A stretch of DNA of 64,000 nucleotides from Echinometra lucunter (GCA_029962745.1 CM057167.1:24375887-24439886); one strand, 5' to 3'. Positions 60,001 to 63,833 are shown, counted from the stretch's first letter. Numbers and translations: made by a program. Notes: a model not told the origin generated them from the letters alone.

Positions 60001-63000
60001 AATGTTCTCACAGCATCACAGCCACAGACATCGTAGAGGCACATCTCATAGTACATGTCCGGGCTTACGCTCCCATGGCAGGGTCGGAACACATCACTAT
60101 TCATCACTCCACACTTCTCAGCCGCGAAGCTCTCCATGTGGGAGTTGAGGCTGCAAGGGGAAAGAGGGAGAGGGGATTCCGTCTCCTGGCATTCGGGGTC
60201 CACAGCGAATTTGTTGGCAAATGCAACGATGCTGGTTTCAATGTCACCGGCTGGTGTCATGAAATCGTTATTCTGGGTGTGGTCATAGGTTCCACAAAGA
60301 CCACGCACCTAGAAGGAAAAAATCAACAAAGAGTTAGATGTGTCATGTGATAGAGCAGTCACAATGTATTTTGTAGTGAAAGAAACCAAGTTATACTGTG
60401 GTACTCTGTGGCATATCGTTAATTCTTAATTACCAAGTCCCTTGAAGGCTTCAAGCTGATCTTTCTGGTTCATCCCCTGATTGCTTACATATCAATTAAC
60501 TTCCTAAACAGACTTCTGGTTTTCCATCCTTGTTTAATTTACTGATATGTATTACAAATTCACATTCTCATTGAATTAAAGTAAAAAGGGACTTACCCTG
60601 TTCATGTATTCCGGATAAAGTGTCACATAGAGCCTGTTGACACCGTCCCACTTAACCAGAAATCCATTTCCTTCTACAAAAATGAACTTAGATGATGCTC
60701 TTCGCACCACCACCTCTCCATTAGTGTAAGGCAGCATGGTTTCCTCACCGTTGACAAACACAACCTTCTCTTGCTTGAGGTCGATTGGTCTGGTTCCATT
60801 GACGATGACAGTTGCTGATTTGGTGCATGTGACTGTTCGGGACGAGCGCATGTTGCACTCTGTGTTCTCTGCCAAGACTGTTAGATACTGCTCAATATAA
60901 TCCTGTATTATTGAAACAAAGGACTTGTCATTTGACTTATTTCTGTATTCTTATGTTCAGCAATATCAACAGCTACAATGTAGGTAAGTACGACAGACAA
61001 TTCCATCTTTACAGATGGAATCATGTAATGGATGAATGAAATACCTCATCTTTAAGAGGGAACAAATATGACTTTTTGTATTCTCTGTCTCTATACTTGT
61101 ATGGAGCATTCTTGTATATTGGTACATGTAACATGGTGGCAATAATAAACTTTATTCTTTACAAAGATTACAAGTTTACATGAACTATACGTCTAAGGGA
61201 GCTCTACCCAAGTACATCTCTGGAAAACCAAAGAAAACTAGCGATTTTTTTTTAACCACTCTTTGTTTTTTTAGATTCCTTGTTCTTTAATTCCTATGAT
61301 GTCTATAAAGTCATTTATTCCTGAATATCTTTCCTAAAATTTTCTTTGCAGCAATAGCATAAGAAATGACACCTACTTCCACTAAAATGTATCGGCAACC
61401 TCCTTGGAAGTTGTACTGCCTCTTGTCAAAGGTCAGATAATGAGGATCACCGACAGACTGGCAGGTGGCTTGGCATGGAGATGACTCACAATCCCACAGC
61501 CCTCCCTCACAGGTGCTATGGGAGAAACAAAGGGGAAATTTGGGTGTCAGGAGTGGGATCGAAAACTTCTAAAGAAAAGCATGTTTTGGGAAAGTTCAAG
61601 TGCCACTTGTCAAAGATTAAACAATGAGTGTTACTGACTATCCGATTGGTAGTGGCTTTACATACAGACTGTTCAAAAGATAAGATACTTTGGTGTCAGG
61701 AGTGGGATAAATATGATTTCTGACAGCTGTATTGCCTACTGCCACCAGGTAGACTGATGCTGGTTATCATCAGAATACCATCTTTATGGAAACAACTCTC
61801 AACCTTATTGGAGGCCTCCCTTTCTGAATGTTAAGCAAGATACATCTACACAATAAACTCTGCCAATACAATGACATATGCATTTTTAATGAAGTAAAAT
61901 ACGAACACAGGGAAATTTGCAAAGCACTGATGAAAAATGAGGAAACACGTACCATAAGTTACACTTGGATCGCACTGTCCCTCCAGGTGGGTATTTCTCC
62001 CTGTTATGGAGACAAGGACACTGGTCAACCGTGATGCAGCGTCCACCCTCCAGGACAGTGCCCTTGGGACATTGGCATCCAGAGACACAGTCAGCTGGGC
62101 AGTGCTTGGCCATCTCGACAGGGTCCTGTGCCTCACAGGTGACTGGGCAGAGGGAACTGCAGTCACTATACTCCATGATGTCTGGGCATTGCTTAGCTGT
62201 TACAAATGAATGAATTTTTGTGAAAAAAAATACATAAAACAGAATCTTGTTCATAAAGCAATTTTATACTCAATGTCTCAAACTTGACAGTAAAAATCAG
62301 CAGTGTTGTATCTGAGGCCGGCTGGCCCGAGGTCAAGGCCAAGGCCAAGGCCGGCATGTCCGAGGTCAAGGACGAGGCCAAGGCAGGGGGTCCGAAAAAA
62401 AGCTGAGGACGAGGATGAGGCCAAGGATTTTTGTCCGAGGTCAAGGACGAGGCCAAGGCCAGAATGTCTGGCCTCGAGCCGACCTCATGGACCAGACCGG
62501 CCCCGAGGACTACAACACTGGTGTTTAGACTTGCCACTTGCATCAACAAAGTCCTCATGGGCTTTCAACCCAAATTTGACTATCTTGGAGTCTGCAGACA
62601 TCAATGTCGTTTGTTTGATCATCCAAAAGGGCAGAAGGAAATTTCAAAACACCGTGTAAAAAGAGTGCGCGCCATCGACGCAACCTCACCAAGTAAAGTC
62701 TTTACAAATATTTGCGAAGTATAAAAAGATATGTACTCAGCAAATTTTCTCCATAATTAGTTAGATATACAGAAATATATTTTTGGGGGGATGAAAAATG
62801 TTATTTAAACACTTTTGAAAATAATAATACAATAAAGTAATATAATAGCTATGGCGCCCTTGTAAAACACTGGCTTCCTCGATCTGGATCGCAGCTCACA
62901 GAGCTTCGTGCGCAGGCACGGCCACATCTTTTTACCCGGCCTTGGCCCCGCCTTGTTCGAGGACTGCCGAGGATTAACACTAGCGTACAAGGACGGGGAC

Positions 63001-63833
63001 AAGGATTTTTGTCTGAGGATGAGACCAAGGCCAGAATGTCTGACCTTGAGCCGGCCTCGAGGACTACAACACTGAAAATCAGACATACTACTATATTCTT
63101 AATACCATTTGAAAGACACAATAGCAACCCTTTGCACTACAAGATAACCTCCGTGCAGAAAGTATACTCCAAAATCCATGACAAAGAACTGATAAAGATT
63201 TCACAGGCCCTAACTCTAAATGACTGAAAGGAGCCTATCACCTACACAAACATTCCATGTACAACTACATTATATTATTTCAACCCCTTCTCTCGACCTG
63301 AACAAAAAAAAAAACTTTACCAGGCATTCTTTGGGTATACGGTTTGAGAGAGAGAAAGAGAAACTCTTTAAAAAGGTATTTATGGACTAAAGGTCCTTTT
63401 ACAAATATAAAAGTCACTACAGCAGGATTGACTGTACTTACGACAGAAGTCTTCCGTCCGCCACTCAAGGACGACACTGAACTGGGCACACTGGCGGGAA
63501 TACTCATCCAGCGACACACATAGGGCGTCCATCATCAAGTCATCTGACTCACCAAACTTACACAGGTCATACATGCAACTCTCAACAAACAGGATGGGGT
63601 CAACCTGAATGATGCAAGAAATACACGGTGTGACTCTAAGGCACATGCCAAAATGCAGCTTTTCCACGAAGAAACCCACCAAGCCAACAGACATAAATTT
63701 TATCTTTTCCTAATCTAAAACAAGGCAGACAGTCCAATTTACCGTCTCTGGTACATGGTTGCAGCAGCTCTGAATAGCTACACTTGCACCAGAAAGACTG
63801 AACAAATGTACTCTACTATTGTGATCTGTGATT
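14785..63833 (-). CDS. SSPO-like: SCO-spondin-like giant secreted glycoprotein gene (overall, 5' end outside window)
   Basis: Forty-one exons chained in frame with GT/AG borders, plus one tentative 5' exon, from the right edge to a TAG stop at 14785-14787. Chained coding sequence is 19,656 bp (6,551 residues). Order: C8-TIL; VWD-C8-TIL; D'-like TIL; VWD-C8-TIL; LDLa x4; LDLa-PTS-LDLa; PTS; F5/8C; LDLa; PTS; seven TSP1 repeats mixed with TIL modules; VWC end; cystine knot. This order, with VWD modules first, then LDLa, discoidin, TSP1/TIL and CTCK, is that of SCO-spondin. Gel-forming mucins and VWF share the ends but lack the LDLa/F5-8C/TSP1 middle. The protein should be secreted, disulfide-linked, and O-glycosylated in the PTS region. 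In vertebrates SCO-spondin builds Reissner's fibre; a matching role here is inference. Confidence 0.85.
15075..15486 (-). other. Intron before the cystine-knot exon
   Basis: Phase-1 intron between the exon ending at 15487 (donor GTAAGT) and the CTCK exon. No repeat or gene recognised. Confidence 0.7.
15487..15544 (-). CDS. SSPO-like: VWC-end exon
   Basis: A 58-bp exon, phase 0 to 1, encoding [24 protein letters not shown] is the closing motif of von Willebrand factor C domains. It completes the module begun in the exon at 16433 and joins directly to the cystine knot, as at the C-terminus of SCO-spondin and mucins. Confidence 0.85.
15545..16432 (-). other. Intron, nothing recognised
   Basis: Phase-0 intron between the TIL/VWC exon and the VWC-end exon. 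AT-rich, with no element or exon that I can support. Confidence 0.6.
16433..16758 (-). CDS. SSPO-like: TIL + VWC-start exon
   Basis: A 326-bp exon, phase 1 to 0. Starts [15 protein letters not shown], followed by a cysteine-rich TIL-like stretch ([30 protein letters not shown]) and the opening of a VWC-like module ([18 protein letters not shown]). The C-x-C-x-NGVVVC pattern is the same as in the hinge exons further upstream, but here it is fused into a larger exon. Confidence 0.88.
16759..17617 (-). other. Intron with SINE-like tail and (CTT)n
   Basis: Phase-1 intron. Around 16840-17055 is a repeat ending in AGGCGCTATAAAAATCC, a tail of the kind found on short retroposons in marine invertebrates. 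A CTT trinucleotide tract occupies about 17320-17346. No exon seen. Confidence 0.5.
17618..17791 (-). CDS. SSPO-like: TSP1 exon (most C-terminal)
   Basis: A 174-bp phase 1-1 exon. [19 protein letters not shown] starts the thrombospondin type 1 repeat with the WxxWxxW C-mannosylation pattern. [20 protein letters not shown] and DCNAGSC complete it. The RPNNP-then-GG form resembles the repeat spread over the exons at 24319 and 23344. Confidence 0.92.
18008..18054 (-). CDS. SSPO-like: 47-bp hinge micro-exon (C-terminal)
   Basis: Enters in phase 2 by completing a TG|T Cys codon, then [15 protein letters not shown], leaving one base. One of three 47-bp exons in this gene (also 48737 and 57205) that encode the short CxC-xGG-xxxC hinge between a TIL module and the next domain. 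GT/AG borders on both sides. Confidence 0.88.
18165..18472. mobile_element. Element related to the 7114 palindromic element
   Basis: Inverted arms of about 37 bp (GGGCACTGTCATTACAAGG and continuing through ACCATGCTCGTAC at the left, complement at the right), beginning in a run of G. Shares the G-run, CACT and ACCATGC words with the element at 7114-7492. Lies in the 18055-18517 intron. Exact tips are uncertain because of the G-run. Confidence 0.7.
18518..18693 (-). CDS. SSPO-like: TIL-end exon
   Basis: A 176-bp exon, phase 0 in, ending TG| of a split Cys codon at a GTAAGT donor. Encodes [19 protein letters not shown], then [14 protein letters not shown]. The VDQSECRC motif closes a TIL domain begun at 20409. 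YPPGA...CNN is the usual E-like lead to the CxC hinge. A degraded copy of its first part lies at about 19729-19800. Confidence 0.88.
18741..19012 (+). mobile_element. TTAA-flanked MITE, family D copy 1 (272 bp)
   Basis: Bounded by TTAA at 18741-18744 and 19009-19012. Tips TTAAAGGGGGTACCC and GTAATCACTTTAA. A longer copy in the opposite orientation is at 44828-45303. The two agree over CTGAAACAATGTTAGTTCAT and TTTTTATGAGAAAATTAGC. It is inserted in the intron duplicate described at 18600-20390. Confidence 0.8.
19575..19723. repeat. Foldback element, TTGTTATCAGTAACAA type (149 bp)
   Basis: Outer tips CTGGGCCC/GGGCCCAG and arms TTTCATAAAACTTGTTAT with complement at the right. The core (complement of AAGCTACTGGAATCCTTGCA) is shared with the elements at 9191 and 25288. 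Confidence 0.75.
19729..19800 (-). pseudogene. Degraded copy of the 18518 TIL exon start
   Basis: About 70 bp match the exon at 18518-18693 (GTGTGGACCAGAGTGAGTGC is identical on the - strand), but an in-frame TGA and small changes break it. The rest of the exon is missing. Produced by the segmental duplication of this intron. Confidence 0.75.
20409..20539 (-). CDS. SSPO-like: TIL-start exon
   Basis: A 131-bp exon, phase 1 to 0. Encodes [19 protein letters not shown], then [16 protein letters not shown]: the first two thirds of a trypsin-inhibitor-like domain. The exon at 18518 supplies the remainder (VDQSECRC). Splitting of the domain by a phase-0 intron is confirmed by the frame on both sides. 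Confidence 0.88.
21130..21297 (-). CDS. SSPO-like: TSP1 exon
   Basis: A 168-bp phase 1-1 exon. [37 protein letters not shown] and GCNMEPC form a complete TSP1 repeat. The WTEW pair replaces the full WxxWxxW. NITV is a possible N-glycosylation site. Confidence 0.92.
21937..22107 (-). CDS. SSPO-like: TSP1 exon
   Basis: A 171-bp phase 1-1 exon. [35 protein letters not shown] and ACNAHPCP. The repeat has an extra Cys after W (EWCEWEPW) and a CGC pair where most TSP1 repeats have one Cys, so its disulfide pattern may differ. A short similar stretch with the same CATCGGCTGCAG acceptor context occurs at about 22320-22355 and may be a decayed exon start. Confidence 0.9.
22792..23003 (-). CDS. SSPO-like: Hinge + TSP1 exon
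   Basis: A 212-bp exon, phase 2 to 1. Completes a split TG|C Cys codon, then [14 protein letters not shown] (CxC hinge), then TSP1: [52 protein letters not shown] has the full C-mannosylation pattern. Here the hinge that elsewhere forms its own 47-bp exon is fused with a TSP1 repeat. Confidence 0.92.
23344..23505 (-). CDS. SSPO-like: TSP1-end + cysteine-rich linker exon
   Basis: A 162-bp phase 2-2 exon. [18 protein letters not shown] and VTCDLAPCP finish the TSP1 repeat begun at 24319. [18 protein letters not shown], then DLCNN, lead to the split-Cys hinge of the next exon. Both borders are supported by frame. Confidence 0.88.
23650..24000. repeat. (ATC)n / ATCACC microsatellite
   Basis: About 350 bp of imperfect CAT/CAC triplets in an intron, open in several frames only because of the 3-bp period. 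A CATCAG hexamer tract follows at about 24208-24240. Length is likely polymorphic. Confidence 0.85.
24052..24147 (-). pseudogene. Tandem duplicate of the TSP1 half of the 24319 exon
   Basis: A unit of about 180 bp (23966-24145) is repeated 268-269 bp away (24235-24413). The copy keeps an open TSP1 frame ([20 protein letters not shown], one Ser-to-Phe change) and a GT donor (TTTAG|GTAGCC), but the hinge half and its acceptor are replaced by unrelated sequence. Likely a dead exon unless a new acceptor is used. Confidence 0.7.
24319..24444 (-). CDS. SSPO-like: Hinge + TSP1-start exon
   Basis: A 126-bp phase 2-2 exon. Completes the TG|C Cys codon, then [15 protein letters not shown] (hinge) and [20 protein letters not shown]. 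Ends in AG| of an Arg codon finished by the next exon (SPNNPP). The WSSWSSW motif is complete. Confidence 0.9.
24849..25092 (-). CDS. SSPO-like: TIL exon
   Basis: A 244-bp exon, phase 1 to split TG|. [50 protein letters not shown], and [14 protein letters not shown]: a full TIL domain plus the lead to the hinge. The donor G|GTGGGT is chosen because it splits the Cys codon exactly as at six other junctions of this gene. Confidence 0.9.
25288..25425. repeat. Foldback element, TTGTCAGTGA type (about 138 bp)
   Basis: Arms GTAGCGTTTCATGTAGTG and complement, short palindromes TTGTCAGTGATTTTTACTGA and the shared core AAGCTACAGAAATCCTTGCA. Third member of the family at 9191 and 19575. In the 25093-25481 intron. 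Confidence 0.75.
25482..25649 (-). CDS. SSPO-like: TSP1 exon
   Basis: A 168-bp phase 1-1 exon: [37 protein letters not shown] and [10 protein letters not shown] typical TSP1 repeat with WSPWTEW. NCSD is a possible N-glycosylation site. Confidence 0.92.
26055..26216 (-). CDS. SSPO-like: TSP1 exon (most N-terminal)
   Basis: A 162-bp phase 1-1 exon: [45 protein letters not shown]. It follows a short Thr-rich exon and opens the TSP1/TIL section of the protein. Confidence 0.92.
26509..26583 (-). CDS. SSPO-like: Short Thr-rich (PTS) exon
   Basis: A 75-bp phase 1-1 exon: [17 protein letters not shown], then TTAEVTTTG. An O-glycosylated spacer between the LDLa at 27000 and the first TSP1 is inferred. 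Borders TGTAG|GT and CAG|GTAGGA. Confidence 0.8.
27000..27143 (-). CDS. SSPO-like: LDLa exon with extra cysteines
   Basis: A 144-bp phase 1-1 exon. [18 protein letters not shown], then [27 protein letters not shown]. It is an LDL-receptor class A repeat, but the calcium loop reads [11 protein letters not shown] where the others in this gene have DCxDxSDE. That adds two Cys, so calcium binding or pairing may differ. Confidence 0.88.
27330..27499. repeat. 85-bp tandem duplication
   Basis: CCCATTTCTGCCATCATACC begins at 27330 and again at 27415, with near-identical sequence for 85 bp. It lies in a wider intron tract of TCCTGCCATCAT-like words (27220-27610). Confidence 0.85.
27831..27975 (-). 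CDS. SSPO-like: Discoidin (F5/8C) domain, second half
   Basis: A 145-bp exon, phase 0 to 1. [20 protein letters not shown], then [20 protein letters not shown] and LIGCDAEG. RYIRIxxxxY...RLELxGC is the standard C-terminal signature of coagulation-factor 5/8 C domains. Its last Cys should pair with the Cys in SICHEPLG of the preceding exon. Confidence 0.93.
28445..28776 (-). CDS. SSPO-like: Discoidin (F5/8C) domain, first half
   Basis: A 332-bp exon, phase 1 to 0. [20 protein letters not shown] opens the domain (C-xxPLGxxSGxI). [20 protein letters not shown] and [10 protein letters not shown] follow. SCO-spondin carries a single F5/8C domain between LDLa repeats; here it stands between the PTS region and the last LDLa. 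Confidence 0.93.
28801..28980. repeat. Perfect 90-bp tandem duplication in an intron
   Basis: AAAAGTTATTTGTCCAAATT starts at 28801 and at 28891, and the next 88-89 bases are identical. It lies about 25 bp outside the acceptor of the discoidin exon, so it is recent, or an assembly artefact. Confidence 0.92.
29540..30070. repeat. TGACCTTTGACCT interspersed repeat
   Basis: Three loosely similar units of about 130-150 bp with TATGACCTTTGACCTAC and GGTGATNCATACTAGNA words, ending in a GGACAGACGGACAGATGG and GCCTCC...GGAGGC stretch. Similar in style to the repeat at 3240-4700. Non-coding. Confidence 0.55.
30082..30333 (-). CDS. SSPO-like: Thr/Ser-rich (PTS) exon
   Basis: A 252-bp phase 1-1 exon encoding 84 residues almost wholly Thr/Ser/Val/Pro ([47 protein letters not shown]). 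No Cys. It joins the C-terminal LDLa of the giant exon to the discoidin domain. It lacks the VTTPA period of the giant exon. NATT is a possible N-glycosylation site. Confidence 0.88.
31237..43932 (-). CDS. SSPO-like: Giant 12.7-kb exon: LDLa - mucin PTS (VTTPA repeats) - LDLa
   Basis: A single open exon of 12,696 bp (4,232 codons), phase 1-1, with ATTCAG acceptor (43933-43935) and GTGAGT donor (31231-31236). It begins [14 protein letters not shown] and an LDLa repeat ([16 protein letters not shown]). It continues for about 4,100 residues of Thr/Pro/Val/Ala/Ser repeats without Cys and ends with a second LDLa ([16 protein letters not shown]). The main unit is [15 protein letters not shown] (15 bp). 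Less regular blocks recur, such as [15 protein letters not shown] and [16 protein letters not shown]. No stop interrupts the whole length despite heavy duplication, which indicates selection for coding. Dense O-glycosylation is expected. Confidence 0.93.
31356..43784 (-). repeat. Coding minisatellite with higher-order structure
   Basis: The base period is 15 bp. A block of about 360 bp (coding the ...[10 protein letters not shown]...SPQVYT segment) occurs five times, near 33926-34290, 35517-35880, 38517-38880, 40807-41165 and 42437-42798. The LPVYTLPQ segment occurs eight times plus one divergent copy: near 42930, 41300, 39020, 37385, 36700, 36015, 34385, 32800 and 31580. Successive spacings are about 1.63, 2.28, 1.63, 0.685, 0.685, 1.63, 1.58 and 1.22 kb, so duplication of large cassettes is superimposed on the 15-bp array. 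Confidence 0.9.
44001..44256. repeat. Inverted-repeat element with 40-bp arms
   Basis: GGCATTTTTTCTTTATGTCG, continuing through TTGTGCGAAAGAACGC at the left, is repeated inverted at 44212-44256. The inside is AT-rich and non-coding. In the intron just upstream of the giant exon. Confidence 0.75.
44625..44774 (-). CDS. SSPO-like: LDLa exon 4
   Basis: A 150-bp phase 1-1 exon: [28 protein letters not shown]-type first half ([15 protein letters not shown]), then [16 protein letters not shown] complete LDL-receptor class A repeat with intact acidic calcium residues. NVTC and NDSV are possible N-glycosylation sites. Confidence 0.92.
44828..45303 (-). mobile_element. TTAA-flanked MITE, family D copy 2 (476 bp)
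   Basis: TTAA at both borders (44828-44831 and 45300-45303). Opposite orientation to the copy at 18741-19012 and about 200 bp longer, because of extra sequence around 44985-45190. The extra part is either the ancestral interior or an insertion. Confidence 0.8.
45805..45924 (-). CDS. SSPO-like: LDLa exon 3
   Basis: A 120-bp phase 1-1 exon: [20 protein letters not shown], then [18 protein letters not shown]. The loop between the fourth and sixth Cys is two residues longer than usual ([10 protein letters not shown]). Confidence 0.92.
46172..46222 (+). other. tRNA-like (A-box) fragment, possible SINE head
   Basis: GGGGCCGTAGTCGAGTGGTT, then TAAGGCACTTGACTTATAAT, resembles the D-arm and anticodon-arm of a Ser/Leu-type tRNA, including the A-box TAGTCGAGTGG. 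The anticodon stem does not close properly, no T-arm follows, and a MITE begins at 46253. Best read as a broken tRNA-derived retroposon, not a tRNA gene. Confidence 0.4.
46253..46660 (-). mobile_element. TTAACCC MITE, family B copy 3
   Basis: TTAA at 46253-46256 and 46657-46660, tips ACCCATTCGTGGCAG and CTGTCACGAATGGGTT. Same orientation as copy 2 (13664). The long internal frame present in the other copies is broken here. Confidence 0.88.
47026..47439 (+). mobile_element. TTAACCC MITE, family B copy 4 (5' tip missing)
   Basis: Begins at TGACAGGAATTATT, so about 14 bp of the left tip are lost. The right end CTGTCACGAATGGGTTAA is intact. Retains an open frame of about 93 codons (47158-47439). 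It ends 34 bp before the LDLa exon donor at 47472, so it sits right next to a splice site. Confidence 0.85.
47473..47589 (-). CDS. SSPO-like: LDLa exon 2
   Basis: A 117-bp phase 1-1 exon: [20 protein letters not shown], then [18 protein letters not shown]. Standard LDLa with the DCxDxSDE calcium motif. Confidence 0.93.
48139..48249 (-). CDS. SSPO-like: LDLa exon 1
   Basis: A 111-bp phase 1-1 exon: [20 protein letters not shown], then [16 protein letters not shown]. First of the LDLa repeats, directly after the hinge exon at 48737. Confidence 0.93.
48448..48690. repeat. Tandem duplication of about 123 bp
   Basis: AAACCATCT followed by a T-run, TTGCATAGTCTTC (TATGCATAGTCTTC in copy 2) and TATTGAATGTGTAAAACC occur at 48448 and again at 48571. 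Diverged about 10-15% by eye. Intronic. Confidence 0.75.
48737..48783 (-). CDS. SSPO-like: 47-bp hinge micro-exon (middle)
   Basis: Completes a TG|T Cys codon, then [15 protein letters not shown], leaving one base. Same length and pattern as the exons at 57205 and 18008. It links the third VWD module to the LDLa series. Confidence 0.88.
49182..49286 (+). pseudogene. C-terminal remnant of a LINE reverse transcriptase ORF
   Basis: Thirty-four codons and a [20 protein letters not shown], then [12 protein letters not shown]. The motif GDRAF-x-AP-x-WN-x-LP with a SFK...LK end is the usual C-terminus of CR1/L2/Jockey-type ORF2 proteins. The rest of the element is missing upstream. It lies in the 48784-51677 intron on the opposite strand to the host gene. 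Confidence 0.75.
51271..51510. repeat. 120-bp tandem duplication
   Basis: CTTATCAGCAG and CCCCACCCCAGTTTAAACGA begin at 51271 and again at 51391. A palindromic GGGGT/ACCCC theme recurs inside. Confidence 0.75.
51678..51771 (-). CDS. SSPO-like: Third TIL, end exon
   Basis: A 94-bp exon, phase 1 to split TG|. [20 protein letters not shown], then [11 protein letters not shown]. The pattern C-xxxxCPC-x-Y-xxG marks the end of a TIL domain and the short E-like strand before the hinge. Joins to the 48737 micro-exon. Confidence 0.9.
52225..52365 (-). CDS. SSPO-like: Third TIL, start exon
   Basis: A 141-bp phase 1-1 exon: [20 protein letters not shown], then [14 protein letters not shown]. It follows the C8 domain. 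It has fewer Cys in its first half than the other TILs (CGTTAVDTC where they have two more), so the domain may be slightly reduced. Confidence 0.88.
52898..53007 (-). CDS. SSPO-like: Third C8 domain, second half
   Basis: A 110-bp exon, phase 2 to 1: [20 protein letters not shown], then [16 protein letters not shown]. The pattern CxCLCxxIxxYAxxCxxxG-x-WR is the signature of C8 after a VWD. Joins the exon at 54798 through a split Gly codon. Confidence 0.92.
53008..54797 (-). other. Intron with microsatellites and MITE
   Basis: Holds a (CT)n tract near 53115-53140, a retroposon-like AATAAT tail (about 53310-53375), duplicated short words shared by 53395-53545 and 54050-54180, and the family A MITE at 53553-54048. 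No exon recognised. Confidence 0.6.
53553..54048 (-). mobile_element. TTAA-flanked MITE, family A copy 2 (496 bp)
   Basis: TTAA at 53553-53556 and 54045-54048. Inverse orientation of 1903-2396, aligning over its whole length with scattered differences. Ends TTAAAGGCATTGGCTAAC at the left and GTTAGCCAATGCCTTTAA at the right, a clean 18-bp inverted repeat in this copy. Confidence 0.88.
54798..54925 (-). CDS. SSPO-like: Third C8 domain, first half
   Basis: A 128-bp exon, phase 0 to 2: [20 protein letters not shown], then [20 protein letters not shown] and SC. FxPCHxxVDPxxYxxxCxxDxC is diagnostic for C8. Confidence 0.92.
55673..55875 (-). CDS. SSPO-like: Third VWD domain, end
   Basis: A 203-bp exon, phase 1 to 0: [20 protein letters not shown], then [16 protein letters not shown]. 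[14 protein letters not shown] is the calcium-binding/GLCG signature of VWD domains. The donor is TGCAGA|GTAAGT. Confidence 0.94.
56342..56683 (-). CDS. SSPO-like: Third VWD domain, main exon
   Basis: A 342-bp phase 1-1 exon: [56 protein letters not shown] and GLEVLWDGG. GxxHYxTFDGxxYxFxGxCxYxL is the VWD opening motif. Acceptor AAAG at 56684-56687 and donor at 56341. Confidence 0.94.
57205..57251 (-). CDS. SSPO-like: 47-bp hinge micro-exon (N-terminal)
   Basis: Completes TG|T, then [15 protein letters not shown] and one base. It precedes the third VWD. Same size and phases as the other two 47-bp exons. Confidence 0.9.
57421..57444. repeat. Run of 24 G
   Basis: Uninterrupted poly-G next to the exon ending at 57480. 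Length is unreliable in any assembly. Confidence 0.9.
57480..57577 (-). CDS. SSPO-like: D'-like region, end exon
   Basis: A 98-bp exon, phase 0 to split TG|: [20 protein letters not shown], then [12 protein letters not shown]. It closes the additional TIL module between the second and third VWD, the position of the D' region in VWF, mucins and SCO-spondin. Confidence 0.9.
57945..58134 (-). CDS. SSPO-like: Hinge + D'-like TIL exon
   Basis: A 190-bp exon, phase 2 to 0: completes the TG|T codon, then [54 protein letters not shown]. Here hinge and TIL start share an exon. Confidence 0.9.
58566..58905. mobile_element. TIR element with GCTTGTTCAGATATGGC ends (about 340 bp)
   Basis: The left GCTTGTTCAGATATGGCATG is repeated inverted at the right (tip near 58905). 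The arms continue through a run of 24 C (58588-58611) and GACAAATCCC. The inside holds an imperfect hairpin of GTCGCC/GGCGAC words. The target duplication is unclear. Confidence 0.75.
58991..59217 (+). mobile_element. 227-bp MITE, family C copy 2, 6-bp target duplication
   Basis: Flanked by ATTATA at 58985-58990 and 59218-59223, tips CAGAGCTG and CAGCTCTG. Same length and orientation as 12398-12624, with roughly 8% differences by eye. Its right edge is about 15 bp from the TIL exon donor at 59237. Confidence 0.9.
59238..59475 (-). CDS. SSPO-like: Second TIL exon
   Basis: A 238-bp exon, phase 1 to split TG|: [61 protein letters not shown] complete TIL with E-like strand after the second VWD-C8. 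Confidence 0.93.
59900..60308 (-). CDS. SSPO-like: Second VWD end + C8 exon
   Basis: A 409-bp exon, phase 0 to 1: [20 protein letters not shown], then C8 with [49 protein letters not shown] and VEWRD. Here VWD end and the whole C8 share one exon, while in the third module they are spread over three. Confidence 0.94.
60597..60902 (-). CDS. SSPO-like: Second VWD, middle exon
   Basis: A 306-bp phase 0-0 exon: [59 protein letters not shown]. Typical VWD strands (VxVNG, VxWDG-xRxYVxL). Confidence 0.93.
61377..61515 (-). CDS. SSPO-like: Hinge + second VWD start exon
   Basis: A 139-bp exon, phase 2 to 0: completes the TG|C codon, then [14 protein letters not shown] (hinge) and [26 protein letters not shown]. 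GDPHYxTFDxxxYxFxGxCxY is the VWD opening motif. Confidence 0.93.
61953..62196 (-). CDS. SSPO-like: First TIL exon in window
   Basis: A 244-bp exon, phase 1 to split TG|: [61 protein letters not shown] complete TIL following the first C8 visible here. Confidence 0.93.
62301..63074. mobile_element. 774-bp composite element, hAT-like, 8-bp target duplication
   Basis: Outer tips CAGTGTTGTA and TACAACACTG, flanked by AAAATCAG on both sides (62293-62300 and 63075-63082). A further inverted tip, TACAACACTG, lies inside at 62511-62520, so a 220-bp short form sits in the left end of a longer unit. Arms are full of AAGGCCAAGG and GAGGACGAGG words. An 8-bp duplication with CAGTG tips suggests hAT. The centre (62521-62860) has no recognised transposase. 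Confidence 0.85.
63442..63604 (-). CDS. SSPO-like: First C8 domain, second half
   Basis: A 163-bp exon, phase 0 to 1: [20 protein letters not shown], then [20 protein letters not shown] and LEWRTEDFC. VDPxxFxxxCxxDLC and YxxxCAQ...WR are C8 motifs. This belongs to the first VWD module, whose VWD lies beyond the window. Confidence 0.93.
63743..63833 (-). CDS. SSPO-like: Tentative exon: first C8 domain, first half
   Basis: A GTAAAT donor at 63741-63742 follows a frame reading [18 protein letters not shown], which joins in phase 0 to VDPILF of the next exon. C8 domains have a Cys-His pair a few residues before VDP; here the sequence is CCNHVPET, an acceptable but unusual fit. The acceptor is not resolved (candidates near 63780-63830), so the start given is an outer limit. 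Confidence 0.45.

Larger units (their letters stand above)
54926..61952 (-). other. Introns between the VWD-section exons (summary)
   Basis: Introns at 54926-55672, 55876-56341, 56684-57204, 57578-57944, 59476-59899, 60903-61376 and 61516-61952 show no recognisable element. The intron at 58135-59237 carries the two TIR elements listed. Confidence 0.5.

Noticed and set aside
62193..62724. Possible host gene or transposase in the hAT-like element
   Set aside because: The frames are short, full of repeated AAGGCC words and contain no DDE, BED or hAT dimerisation motif.
14785..63833. Reading the - strand gene as a gel-forming mucin or VWF
   Set aside because: The VWD-C8-TIL start and the cystine-knot end fit, but LDLa, F5/8C and TSP1/TIL modules in this order fit SCO-spondin far better.
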